NCBI GenBank assembly: GCA_035707105.1
Contig: DASSUI010000056.1
Location: 30,869 to 94,868, forward strand
Source of the DNA: JACDAN01 sp035707105
GTDB lineage: Bacteria > Actinomycetota > Thermoleophilia > Gaiellales > Gaiellaceae
Direction of reading: 5' to 3'
DNA: 64,000 nt
The position numbers and the translations under genes were made by a program. This document shows positions 49,283 through 57,353 of this stretch, in pieces; position 1 is the first letter of the stretch, and each line of letters starts with the position of its first letter. Under the pieces are notes generated by a model. The model was not told where the DNA came from. It was given only the letters and a program-made list of their open reading frames with translations, and made no database searches.

Positions 49283-50081
49283 CCGCCTCGCGCTCACACA
49301 GGCCGAGCGCGCCGTCGAGCGGCTGCGGCGGCCGGGCCTGGAGTTCGCCCTGGTCCCGGTGACGACGGCCGGCGACCGCGACCGTTCGAAGCCGTTCGGC
49401 GAGATCGGGTCGCGCGGCGTCTTCGTGAAGGAGCTCGAGGAGGCGCTCCTCGACGGGCGGATCGACGTGGCCGTGCACTCCGCGAAGGACATGACCTCGA
49501 CCGACGCCGAGGGCCTCGCCGTCGGCGCCTACCTCGAGCGCGAGGATCCTCGCGACGCGCTCTGCGGCGCCGATGCCATCCGGCCCGGCATGCGGATCGG
49601 CACGGCGTCGGTTCGGCGCCGCGCCGAACTCCTCGCGCTCGAGCCGTCCGTCGTCGTGGAGCCGTTGCGCGGGAACGTCGACACGCGGCTGCGCAAGCGC
49701 CACGAGCGCGGCCTCGACGCCGTCGTCCTCGCCGCATGCGGGCTCGACCGGCTCGGGCTCGGGGCCGAGATCGGACACCGGTTCGACCCCGGCGAGATCC
49801 TGCCCGAGGCGGGCCAGGGCGCGCTCGCGCTCCAGGTCCGAGCCGCGGACGAGCATCTCGTCGCCCATGCCGACCACGAGGAGACCCGGCGGCGGGTCGA
49901 GGCCGAGCGCGTGTGCGTCGCGGCTGTGGGCGGAGGGTGCCTGGCGCCGGTTGCCGCGCACCACGACGGCTCCACGCTCACGGCGCTCGTCGCCGCCGAG
50001 GACGGCAGCTGGGTCGAGCGCCGCACCGGCGACGATCCCGTTCGGATCGGCGAGGAGCTGCGCGCGCTCGCGTCCGCATGA
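49254..50081 (+). CDS. hemC: porphobilinogen deaminase (hydroxymethylbilane synthase)
   Basis: A 275-residue enzyme that joins four porphobilinogens. Key blocks are VGSRGSRLALTQ, HSAKDMTS, GTASVRRRAELLA, LPEAGQGALALQ and the cofactor cysteine in VGGGCLAPVAAH. GTG 49254 is chosen because GAGGAGG lies 8 nt upstream; TTG 49233 would add 7 residues. The gene overlaps the hemA end by 29 bp. Confidence 0.94.
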   Translation: MLLRVGSRGSRLALTQAERAVERLRRPGLEFALVPVTTAGDRDRSKPFGEIGSRGVFVKELEEALLDGRIDVAVHSAKDMTSTDAEGLAVGAYLEREDPRDALCGADAIRPGMRIGTASVRRRAELLALEPSVVVEPLRGNVDTRLRKRHERGLDAVVLAACGLDRLGLGAEIGHRFDPGEILPEAGQGALALQVRAADEHLVAHADHEETRRRVEAERVCVAAVGGGCLAPVAAHHDGSTLTALVAAEDGSWVERRTGDDPVRIGEELRALASA

Positions 50082-50701
50082 GAGTCCTGCTGACGCGGCC
50101 GGAGGGCCGGAACGAGGAGCTCGCGGACGCCCTGCGCGCTGCGGGCCACGACGTGGCATGCGTCCCGCTGATCGCTCTCGAGCCGCTCGGCGACGATCCG
50201 GTCGACCTCGACGGCTACGACTGGGTGCTCGTCACCAGCGCGACCGGAGCGCGGGAGCTGCGGCGGCGCGGTCGCGGTCGCCCGAAGCGCTTCGCCGCCA
50301 TCGGGCCGGCGACCGCGGCTGCGCTCGGCGGCGCCGACCTCGTCCCGCGCGTCTCCACCCAGGAAGGCCTGCTCGCCGAGCTGCCGCGTCCCGCCGGCCG
50401 CGTGCTGTTCGCAGGTGCGGAGGCGGCCAGGCGCCTGCTGGTGGACGAGCTCGGCGCCGACTTCGTGCCGCTCTACCGCACGCGCGAGCTCGCCCCGGAG
50501 CTTCCGGAGGCGGACCTCGCCGTCCTCGCATCACCGTCGGCCGCCCGGGCGTACGCGGCGCTGGGCGGCCGGGCGCCCGCGGTCACGATCGGCCCGGAGA
50601 CGACGAAGGCGGCCGAGTCGGCCGCGATCGCGGTCGCGCGGGAGGCCGCGTCGCAGGACGTCGAGGGCCTCGTCGCCGCCGTGGGCGCGGGGACGCGTTA
50701 G
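50078..50701 (+). CDS. hemD: uroporphyrinogen-III synthase
   Basis: A 207-residue, weakly conserved HemD. RVLLTRPEGRNEELADAL, DGYDWVLVTSATGARELRRR and AVTIGPETTKAAES fit the two-domain fold that cyclises hydroxymethylbilane. It is slightly short for the family. Coupled to hemC by an ATGA overlap, completing hemXACD. Confidence 0.87.
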   Translation: MRVLLTRPEGRNEELADALRAAGHDVACVPLIALEPLGDDPVDLDGYDWVLVTSATGARELRRRGRGRPKRFAAIGPATAAALGGADLVPRVSTQEGLLAELPRPAGRVLFAGAEAARRLLVDELGADFVPLYRTRELAPELPEADLAVLASPSAARAYAALGGRAPAVTIGPETTKAAESAAIAVAREAASQDVEGLVAAVGAGTR

Positions 50702-50712
50702 CGTCCCGGGCC

Positions 50713-51519
50713 GTGGTCATCACGTTCCTGTCTGACTTCGGGGTCGAGGACGACTTCGCGGGCACCTGCCACGGCGTGATCAAGCGGCTGGCGCCGGAGG
50801 TGGACGTCATCCACATCACGCACGGGATCCAGCCGACGAGCATCCTGCAGGGGTCGGTCGTCCTGGCGAACACGCTCCCCTACATGCCGGTCGGCGTGCA
50901 CCTCGCGATCGTGGACCCGGACGTGGGCACCCCGCGCCGCGCGCTGGTCGTGCGGACCGAGGACGAGCGGCTCCTCGTGGGCCCGGACAACGGGTTGCTG
51001 GTCCCGGCGGCGGAGGCGCTCGGCGGCGTCGCTGCGGCGAACGAGATCACGAATCGGAAGTACGCGCTCGAGCCGATCTCGGCCACGTTTCACGGCCGGG
51101 ACATCTTCTCGCCGGCCGCCGCCCACCTCGCGCTAGGCCTCGACCCGCAGGAGCTTGGCGACCCGGTCGAACCGGATTCGCTCGTCCGGCTGGCCTATCC
51201 GGAGCCGGAGATCGGGACCCGGCGGATTCGCGCGAGGTGCCTCTACGTCGACCGGTTCGGGAACATCCAGCTCAACCTGAACGCGCAAGACGTCGAGCCG
51301 CTAGGCATCGTCCCCGGCCGGCGCGTGGAGGTGGAGCTTCCCGTCGACCGCTTCTACGCGGTCGCGGCCCGCACGTTCGCCGATGCCCGTGCCGGCGACA
51401 TCATCCTGTACGAGGACGCGTACCGGAACATCGCGATCGCGATCTCGCGCGGCAACGCGGCCGAGACGTTCGGCGTGCGGGCCGGGACGGAGGTGCGGCT
51501 ACGAGCCGACTCGGCGTAG
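50713..51519 (+). CDS. SAM hydroxide adenosyltransferase (DUF62)
   Basis: A 268-residue DUF62 enzyme. It opens with ITFLSDFGVEDDFAG and has VDPDVGTPRRAL, GPDNGLLVPA, FHGRDIFSPAAAHLA and YVDRFGNIQLNL. The family uses water to split SAM into adenosine and methionine and is related to fluorinases. The GTG start is 11 nt after the hemD stop. Confidence 0.9.
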   Translation: MVITFLSDFGVEDDFAGTCHGVIKRLAPEVDVIHITHGIQPTSILQGSVVLANTLPYMPVGVHLAIVDPDVGTPRRALVVRTEDERLLVGPDNGLLVPAAEALGGVAAANEITNRKYALEPISATFHGRDIFSPAAAHLALGLDPQELGDPVEPDSLVRLAYPEPEIGTRRIRARCLYVDRFGNIQLNLNAQDVEPLGIVPGRRVEVELPVDRFYAVAARTFADARAGDIILYEDAYRNIAIAISRGNAAETFGVRAGTEVRLRADSA

Positions 51520-51545
51520 TCGCGGGCCAGAAGTTCGTCAGGCTC

Positions 51546-52121
51546 GTGACGAACCTCGTCGTCCGTTGGCCGTCGTTCTGGCCGCTGTTTCGGCCGCTCG
51601 TCCGCCGGCAGTTCGACCGGCTCGCCCCCGCGTGGGCCGACATGCGCATGCCTGACTCGTTCGCGCCGTACGAGGCCGCTCTCGGCCGGATCGACGATCG
51701 CGTTCTGCGCGCGCTCGACGTGGGAACCGGGACGGGCGCGGGCGCCGCGAAGATCGCGGAGCGGTTTCCAGAAGCCGAGGTCGTGGGCGTCGACGTCTCC
51801 GAGCCGATGCTCGAGCAAGCCCGCAGGCTCGCGCCGGGGATCCGGTTCATGGAGGGCGACGCGTCCCGCCTGCCGTTCGGCGACTGGGAGTTCGATCTCG
51901 TCGCCCACGCGAACATGATCCCGTTCCTCGACGAGACGGTCCGCGTGTTGCGCCCGGGCGGCTGGACGCTGTACGCGTTCTCCAACGGCTCCGGCACGCC
52001 GATCTACGTGCCGTCAGGGCGTTTGCGGCGGGAGCTCGAGCGCCGCGGCTTCACGGACTTTGCGGACATTTCTGCCGGACGCGGCACTGCGATCCTTGCC
52101 CGCCGGGGCGCAGCGGTTTAA
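51546..52121 (+). CDS. class I SAM-dependent methyltransferase
   Basis: A 191-residue methyltransferase with motif I ALDVGTGTGAGAAKIA, acidic VGVDVSEPMLEQAR, EGDASRLPFGDWEFDLVAHAN and VRVLRPGGWTLYAFS. The first usual start is GTG 51546. Substrate unknown. It follows a SAM-cleaving enzyme by 26 nt. Inverted repeats after its stop (near 52124-52146 and 52163-52184) may end the transcript. Confidence 0.82.
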   Translation: MTNLVVRWPSFWPLFRPLVRRQFDRLAPAWADMRMPDSFAPYEAALGRIDDRVLRALDVGTGTGAGAAKIAERFPEAEVVGVDVSEPMLEQARRLAPGIRFMEGDASRLPFGDWEFDLVAHANMIPFLDETVRVLRPGGWTLYAFSNGSGTPIYVPSGRLRRELERRGFTDFADISAGRGTAILARRGAAV

Positions 52122-52162
52122 CGTCGGGGTTACTGAGACGTTCGCGGCGCGGTCGCACCGGC

Positions 52163-52184
52163 CCGGACGTCTCTTTTTGTCCGG
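52163..52184 (+). terminator. hairpin with T-rich loop before tRNA-Phe
   Basis: CCGGAC and GTCCGG pair over a 10-nt loop containing TTTTT. AACGTC and GACGTT form another small stem just upstream. They separate the hem/SAM operon from tRNA-Phe. Confidence 0.35.
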
Positions 52185-52185
52185 C

Positions 52186-52191
52186 TAGACT
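52186..52191 (+). promoter_or_regulatory. tRNA-Phe -10 hexamer
   Basis: TAGACT ends 10 nt before the tRNA 5' end. No convincing -35 is seen. Confidence 0.4.
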
Positions 52192-52201
52192 GGGTCGCTG
52201 C

Positions 52202-52274
52202 GGCGAGGTAGCTCAGTTGGTAGAGCACACGGCTGAAAACCGTGGTGTCGCCGGTTCGATTCCGGCCCTCGCCA
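52202..52274 (+). tRNA. tRNA-Phe (GAA anticodon)
   Basis: A 73-nt cloverleaf: acceptor GGCGAGG/CCTCGCC, D-arm GCTC...GAGC, anticodon loop CTGAAAA (GAA), variable loop GTGTC, T-arm GCCGG/CCGGC with TTCGATT. The discriminator is A and CCA is not encoded. Confidence 0.95.
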
Positions 52275-52285
52275 CCTCTGCGCAG

Positions 52286-52711
52286 CTAGCCGACGGCCGC
52301 CGCGCTGCGGGCCTGCCGGATCGCCGCGATTCGTTCGCTCAGGCCCTCGAGCATCTCGCCCTTGAGGAGGACGGCGTCGGCGCCCGCGTCGACGGCGGTG
52401 CTGTGGAGCTTCGGGTCGGCGTCGCCGGTCAGCGCGATCAGGCAGAGGCTCGGCCGCTCGCGCCGCAGCCGGCCGACGGCGGCGATGCCGTCCATCCGGG
52501 GCATGTGCAGGTCGATCACGACGGCGTCCGGATCCATCGCCTCGACGCACTCGACCGCCTCGACGCCGTCCAGGGCGGCCGCAACGACGCGCAGACCCGG
52601 CTGCTGATCCACGAGCGCGCGCAGGGATTCGAGATACCGCTCGTCGTCGTCCGCGAGGACGACCGTGATGACGCCCCTGTCCGGCATCTCAGCGCGCGCA
52701 AAGTATCCCAT
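52286..52711 (-). CDS. stand-alone response regulator receiver protein
   Basis: A 141-residue single receiver domain: acidic DDDE after VVLA, phosphoacceptor Asp in VVIDLHMPRMDG, ALTGDADP and the conserved Lys in VLLKGE. No output domain follows. It resembles NarL-type receivers that lost their DNA-binding half, or CheY-like adaptors. ATG 52711 or ATG 52687 may be the start; the next gene starts 20 bp away on the other strand. Partner kinase unknown. Confidence 0.84.
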   Translation of the reverse strand: MGYFARAEMPDRGVITVVLADDDERYLESLRALVDQQPGLRVVAAALDGVEAVECVEAMDPDAVVIDLHMPRMDGIAAVGRLRRERPSLCLIALTGDADPKLHSTAVDAGADAVLLKGEMLEGLSERIAAIRQARSAAAVG

Positions 52712-52731
52712 CTCGAGGGGGGACCGAGGGC

Positions 52732-53400
52732 GTGTTAGTCGTTCTTTACGACATCCACGGCAACCTGCCCGCTCTCGAGGCCGTGCTGGCCGACGCCGAG
52801 CGCCTGGGAGCGGACCGGTACGTCCTCGGAGGCGACTACGGAACGCCCAGCCCGTGGCCGGCGGAGACCCTTGCCCGCCTCCGTGAGCTGCCGGACGCTA
52901 CTTGGATCCGGGGGAACGGCGAACGGTGGCTCCGGGAGCCGCCGCTCGACCGGCCCGAGGTGATGGAGGTCTACGACCTGTTCGGAGGCGAGCTGTCCGA
53001 CGAGGAGGTCGACGCGCTCTACGGGCTACCGCCGGAGGCCGAGTTGGATGGCGTCCTGTTCGTGCACGGCTCGCCGTTGTCCGACGTCGAGAGCTTCGCT
53101 CCGCAGCCACAGGACGGCGAGGAGCGACTGCTCGCGGGTGTCCGCGACCGGACGATCGTCTTCGGACACAGCCACCAGCAGTTCCGCCGGCCCGGCCCCG
53201 ACCGCACCGACCTCGTCAACCCCGGCAGCGTCGGGATGCCGCTGGACGGCGACGTGCGCGCCGCCTGGATGACGCGCGACGGGGACTTCCAGTTCCGGCG
53301 GACGGCGTACGACGTCGAGCGCGCCGCCGCCGCCTACGAAGCGATGGGCGGCGAGGCCGCGGAGTTCTTCGCGGGCCGGATCCGCCGCGGCTCGGACTAG
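52732..53400 (+). CDS. calcineurin-like metallophosphoesterase (YfcE/MJ0936 type)
   Basis: A 222-residue phosphoesterase with the metal-binding signatures YDIHGN, GGDYGTPSPWP, RGNGERW, FVHGSP and GHSHQQF. Small members of this group are often phosphodiesterases. GTG start with GAGGG upstream. The substrate is not predictable. Confidence 0.87.
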   Translation: MLVVLYDIHGNLPALEAVLADAERLGADRYVLGGDYGTPSPWPAETLARLRELPDATWIRGNGERWLREPPLDRPEVMEVYDLFGGELSDEEVDALYGLPPEAELDGVLFVHGSPLSDVESFAPQPQDGEERLLAGVRDRTIVFGHSHQQFRRPGPDRTDLVNPGSVGMPLDGDVRAAWMTRDGDFQFRRTAYDVERAAAAYEAMGGEAAEFFAGRIRRGSD

Positions 53401-53516
53401 AGGGGTTTGGCGCAACACGGCTGAGCCGCCACGCCACGCTGCTCGTCCCCAGGTCTGCGTTCTTGCCTGGGACGACCATCGTGCCCTGGCAACGAGCGCT
53501 TTTCCGCCAAACCCTC
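53401..53516. terminator. large nested inverted repeat between convergent genes
   Basis: GGGTTTGGCG (53403-53412) pairs perfectly with CGCCAAACCC (53505-53514), bracketing the whole intergenic space. Inside, GCTCGTCCCCAGG (53441-53453) can pair with CCTGGGACGA (53466-53475) or with CCTGG plus ACGAGC (53485-53497). A bidirectional terminator is the simplest view. Confidence 0.55.
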
Positions 53517-53954
53517 CTAGGCGAGCGTCGCCTCCACGGACATGTCGACGTTTCCTTTGAGCGCCTGGGAAACCGGGCAGTTGTCCTTCGCACCCTCGGC
53601 GGCCTCGCGGAAGCCCTCCTCGTCCAGCCCGTCGACCTGCCCCTGGATGCGGAGCCGCATCGTCGTCATGCGGAACCCCTCTCCGGCCTTGTCGAACGTG
53701 GCCGTCGCCTCGCTCTCGAGTCGCTGCGCCGGCGTCCCGGCCTGGGCGAGGGCATGCGCCAGCGCCATCGAGACGCAGGTGGCGTGCGCGGCGGCGATGA
53801 GCTCCTCCGGGCTCGTGTTCTCGTCGGCCTGCTCCGCACGCGAGCTCCACTTCACCGTTGCGCTGTCCACGGCACCGCTCTCGGTCGAGACCGTCCCGGA
53901 GCCGTCCATGAGATCCCCCTGCCACTCGGCCTTCGCGGTGCGTTCAACCGGCAT
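53517..53954 (-). CDS. OsmC/Ohr-family peroxidase
   Basis: A 145-residue OsmC-fold protein with the two redox cysteines in AAHATCVSMALAHAL and KDNCPVSQAL. The opening TAKAEWQGDLMDGSGTV is typical of OsmC rather than Ohr. It reduces organic hydroperoxides. The ATG overlaps the rarA end by 11 nt, so both genes are probably co-transcribed. Confidence 0.9.
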   Translation of the reverse strand: MPVERTAKAEWQGDLMDGSGTVSTESGAVDSATVKWSSRAEQADENTSPEELIAAAHATCVSMALAHALAQAGTPAQRLESEATATFDKAGEGFRMTTMRLRIQGQVDGLDEEGFREAAEGAKDNCPVSQALKGNVDMSVEATLA

Positions 53955-55215
53955 CCCCGTCCTCCTTTTCCCGGCCTGCTTCCGACGGCCGATAGTACCG
54001 GCGGCCCTTCAGCTCGTCGGGCAGGTTGTCGACCTCGAAGCCGCGTGGATCAGAGTGCGGGTAGATGTACCCCTTGCCGCGCCCGAGCTTCCTCGCGCCG
54101 TAGTAGTGCGTGTCCCTCAGCGCGTCAGGCGGGCGGAGATGGCCGTGGTCCCGGACGTCCTTCTGCGCGTCGCGCAGCGCGACGATGACGTCGTTCGACT
54201 TCGGCGCGAGCGCGAGGTAGATCGCCGCCTCGGCGAGGTTCAGCTGCGCCTCCGGGAGACCGACGTGCTCGACCGCATGCGCCGCCGCGACGGCGACCAC
54301 GAGCGCCTGCGGGTCGGCGAGGCCGACGTCCTCGGACGCGAGGACGATCATCCGGCGCGCGATGAACCGTGGGTCCTCGCCGCCCTCGAGCATCGCCGCG
54401 AGGTAGTAGACGGACGCGTCGGGATCCGACCCCCGCATCGACTTGATGAACGCGGAGATGAAGTCGTAGTGCGCGTCGCCGCCCTTGTCGTAGACGAGGG
54501 GGCGCTTCCGTGCCGCGTCCTCCACGTGGTCGGCCGAGATCGGCCCGCCTTCCGCCACCGCCGTCTGCACGGCGAGCTCGAGGATGTTGAGCGCGTTGCG
54601 CGCGTCGCCACCTGCTCGTAGGGCGACCAGGCCGACGAGGTCCTCCGGCACCTCCGCGCCCAGCTCCGCGGCCCCCCGCTGCACCACGACCTGCAACTCG
54701 TCCTCCGAGAGCGGCTCGAGCTCGTAGATCTGCGTCCGTGAGAGAAGCGCCGAGTTCACCTCGAAGTAGGGGTTCTCCGTCGTCGCGCCGATCAAGGTCA
54801 GGACGCCCTCCTCGACCGCGGGCAGCAGTGCGTCCTGCTGCGCCTTGTTGAAGCGGTGAATCTCGTCGAGGAAGAGGATCGTCCGCCGACCCTGCGCGCC
54901 GAGCTCCTCCCGCGCTGCTGCGATCACCTCGCGCACCTGGGCGACGGTCGCCGAGACGGCGGAGAGCTCGCGGAAGACCGAGCCCGTCTGCTGGGCGACG
55001 ATCCGCGCGAGGGTCGTCTTGCCCGTCCCGGGCGGGCCGTAGAGGATCATGGATCCGACGCGGTCCTGCTCAATGGCGAGCCGGAGGGCCGACCGCTCGG
55101 CGAGGACCTGGTCCTGGCCGACGAAGTCCTCCAGTCGCTGCGGCCTGAGTCTCATCGCGAGCGGAGCGACCTCCGGGAGGCGCTCCCGCGCTGCGTCTGA
55201 GAACAGGTCGCCCAT
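53944..55215 (-). CDS. rarA: replication-associated recombination protein A (RarA/MgsA)
   Basis: A 423-residue AAA+ clamp-loader-like ATPase. Walker A YGPPGTGKTT is near residue 58, Walker B FLDEIHRFNK near 110, and ATTENPYFEVN and YDFISAFIKSMRGSDPDA follow. It acts at stalled replication forks. The ATG start is preceded at 7 nt by TACTTT with no ribosome binding site, and only 12 bp separate it from the divergent M20 gene. Confidence 0.94.
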   Translation of the reverse strand: MGDLFSDAARERLPEVAPLAMRLRPQRLEDFVGQDQVLAERSALRLAIEQDRVGSMILYGPPGTGKTTLARIVAQQTGSVFRELSAVSATVAQVREVIAAAREELGAQGRRTILFLDEIHRFNKAQQDALLPAVEEGVLTLIGATTENPYFEVNSALLSRTQIYELEPLSEDELQVVVQRGAAELGAEVPEDLVGLVALRAGGDARNALNILELAVQTAVAEGGPISADHVEDAARKRPLVYDKGGDAHYDFISAFIKSMRGSDPDASVYYLAAMLEGGEDPRFIARRMIVLASEDVGLADPQALVVAVAAAHAVEHVGLPEAQLNLAEAAIYLALAPKSNDVIVALRDAQKDVRDHGHLRPPDALRDTHYYGARKLGRGKGYIYPHSDPRGFEVDNLPDELKGRRYYRPSEAGREKEDGDAG

Positions 55216-55222
55216 TGCAGGG

Positions 55223-55228
55223 AAAGTA
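55223..55228 (-). promoter_or_regulatory. -10-like hexamer of rarA overlapping the M20 start codon
   Basis: TACTTT on the minus strand lies 7 nt before the rarA ATG. Its last base pair is the A of the M20 peptidase ATG (55228) on the opposite strand. Confidence 0.4.
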
Positions 55229-56559
55229 TGCTCGCCTCCTTGAGCGCGCCGACCGTGTCGCTGCGGCAGGAGGCCACCGAGCTCCTTCAGGAGCTGATCC
55301 GGGTCGACACCGTCAACCCGCCGGGCAACGAGGCGGCGGCCGCGGAGTTGCTGCGGGAGTATCTCGGCGACCACGGCGTCGCGTCGGAGCTCTTCGCGAA
55401 GGTGCCCGAGCGGGCGAACCTGGTCGCCCGAATTCCCGGCGGGGGCGACGGACCGCGGCTGGTGCTCCTGTCGCACACGGACACCGTCCTGGCCGACCCT
55501 GCCGAATGGGAGTTCGACCCGTGGTCGGGCGAGCTTCGCGACGGCCAGGTCTGGGGCCGCGGCGCGCTCGACATGAAGGGCCAGGCCGCCGCGAGCGCGG
55601 TGACGATCGCGTCGCTGGCCCGGGAGGGATTCGAGCCGGGCGGTGACCTGATCTTCGCGGCGTGCGCCGACGAGGAGGTCGGCGTCGGTTTCGGACTCCA
55701 GTGGCTTTGCCACGCGCACCCGGAGGCGGTCCGCGCCGAGTACTGCGTCAACGAGGGCGCGGGCGACCGGCTCGTCCTCGGCGGCCGTGTCTTCTACGCC
55801 TGCTCGACGGCCGAGAAGATGAGCTCGCCGTTCATGCTGCGTGTAAACGGGCGGAGCGGCCACGCCTCGCGGCCGGGGATCGCGGACAACGCGCTCGTGA
55901 AGGCCGCGCCGCTCGTCGAGCGTCTCGGGTATTTCCGGGACCGGCCCCAGCTCGGGCCGGAGGTCGAGGCCTTCCTCCGGGCGGTGACGGGCAACACCCC
56001 GAGCCCCGAGCGCGCGGTCGAGGCAGCCCGCGAGATCCACCCGCTCGCCGGAGACATCGTCGAGCCGCTGCTCGGCACGACCGTGGCGCCGACGAAGATC
56101 GTCGCCTCGCAGAAGCGCAACGTGATACCGGCGCGGTGCGAGGTGACCGTCGACTGCCGGATCCTTCCCGAGCACACCCAGGCCGAGGTCGAGGCGCAGC
56201 TCCGCGAGTACCTCGGCGATGCGGACTTCGAGTTCGAGTGGATCGAGGGCCAGGGCGGCACGCGCTCGCCGCTCGACACGCCGCTCTGGGACGTGATCGA
56301 GACCTTCGTGTCGGAGCTGGAGCCGGGGGCGCACGTCGTCCCGATGCTGCTCTCGGGTTTCACCGACAGCCACTGGCTGCGCGAGGCGTTCGGAACCGTC
56401 GCCTACGGGTTCTTCCCGATGCGGAAGATGGAAGCCGAGGTGGCCGCGCGGCTGATCCACTCCGCGGACGAGCGGATCGAGGTCGAGGACCTCGAGCTCG
56501 GTGTCCGGTTCCTGCGGCACGCGGCGACCGAGGTCGGGTCGCTACGCTCGGGCTCGTGA
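55228..56559 (+). CDS. M20-family metallopeptidase
   Basis: A 443-residue zinc peptidase of the ArgE/DapE/carboxypeptidase G2 group. Metal-binding and catalytic blocks are LLSHTDTV, WGRGALDMKG, ACADEEVG and CVNEGAGD; a dimerisation domain (NGRSGHASRPG) is inserted. The exact substrate (N-acyl amino acid or dipeptide) is not clear. ATG 55228 has AGGGA upstream; GTG 55252 is an alternative. Confidence 0.86.
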   Translation: MLASLSAPTVSLRQEATELLQELIRVDTVNPPGNEAAAAELLREYLGDHGVASELFAKVPERANLVARIPGGGDGPRLVLLSHTDTVLADPAEWEFDPWSGELRDGQVWGRGALDMKGQAAASAVTIASLAREGFEPGGDLIFAACADEEVGVGFGLQWLCHAHPEAVRAEYCVNEGAGDRLVLGGRVFYACSTAEKMSSPFMLRVNGRSGHASRPGIADNALVKAAPLVERLGYFRDRPQLGPEVEAFLRAVTGNTPSPERAVEAAREIHPLAGDIVEPLLGTTVAPTKIVASQKRNVIPARCEVTVDCRILPEHTQAEVEAQLREYLGDADFEFEWIEGQGGTRSPLDTPLWDVIETFVSELEPGAHVVPMLLSGFTDSHWLREAFGTVAYGFFPMRKMEAEVAARLIHSADERIEVEDLELGVRFLRHAATEVGSLRSGS

Positions 56560-57353
56560 GCGAGAAGGTGAAGCTCGGCGGGATGGCGCTTGCCAATGGC
56601 GTACTCGTCCACGGGCCGAACGCCTGGGCGTGCGCGGTGCGGCGGCCCGACGGGACGCTCAGGGTCGAGGCGGACGTGAAGCGGTTCCGGGCGGCGAACG
56701 TCGAGCGCCCGTTCCTGCGCGGGCCGGCCCGCGTGCTCGAGATCTTTGCGCTGCTGCCCGAGGTGCGGCGGCGCGTTCCCGAGGCGCGGCTCCCGTTCGA
56801 GCGGCCCGCGGTCCTCGCGGCGATGGCCGGCGGCGCCGTCTTCACGCACGTCGTCCGCAACTCGGGCCGCCTGGGGCCCGCCACGCGGGAGCTCGTCGCG
56901 GGCATCGCCTCTCTCGCGCCGGCCGCGATCGCGCTGCGCGGTTCGACGCTCGCCGCATACCACGGGGCCGAGCACATCTCGATCGGGACGTACGAGCACG
57001 GCGAGCCGCGCGCGAAGGAGCACGAGCGGTGCGGATCGCACCTCGTAGGCCCGCTGCTCGTCACGATGGCCGCGGGGAACGCGCTCGCGGCGAAGGCACC
57101 CGACCACGTTCGTCCGACCGCCAGGGCCGCGGCGTCCGTCGGCGCGCTGGCGGCGTCCACGGAGATCTTCAACTGGATGTCGCGGAACCCGGAGCGGCGG
57201 CTCTCGAAGCTGCTCGCACGGCCGGGCCATGAGCTGCAGCACCGGCTCGCCACGGCAGAGCCGACGTCCGAGCAGCTCGAGGTCGCCGAAGCAGCGCTGA
57301 CGGCCTGCCTCGAGCTCGAGGAGGCGGCGAATGGCGGTCGAGACCAGAGGTAA
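56556..57353 (+). CDS. DUF1385 membrane protein
   Basis: A 265-residue DUF1385 family protein. Family hallmarks are AYHGAEH and HERCGS, which could bind metal, and a hydrophobic core at residues 80-135. Function unknown. In other bacteria DUF1385 genes often lie near prfA or rpmE; here it lies between a peptidase and NAD salvage. GTG coupled to the M20 stop (GTGA). Confidence 0.85.
   Translation: MSEKVKLGGMALANGVLVHGPNAWACAVRRPDGTLRVEADVKRFRAANVERPFLRGPARVLEIFALLPEVRRRVPEARLPFERPAVLAAMAGGAVFTHVVRNSGRLGPATRELVAGIASLAPAAIALRGSTLAAYHGAEHISIGTYEHGEPRAKEHERCGSHLVGPLLVTMAAGNALAAKAPDHVRPTARAAASVGALAASTEIFNWMSRNPERRLSKLLARPGHELQHRLATAEPTSEQLEVAEAALTACLELEEAANGGRDQR

Noticed and set aside
53441..53497. 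attC-like recombination site in the convergent gap
   Set aside because: The core sites typical of attC are absent, and there is no integrase or cassette array nearby.
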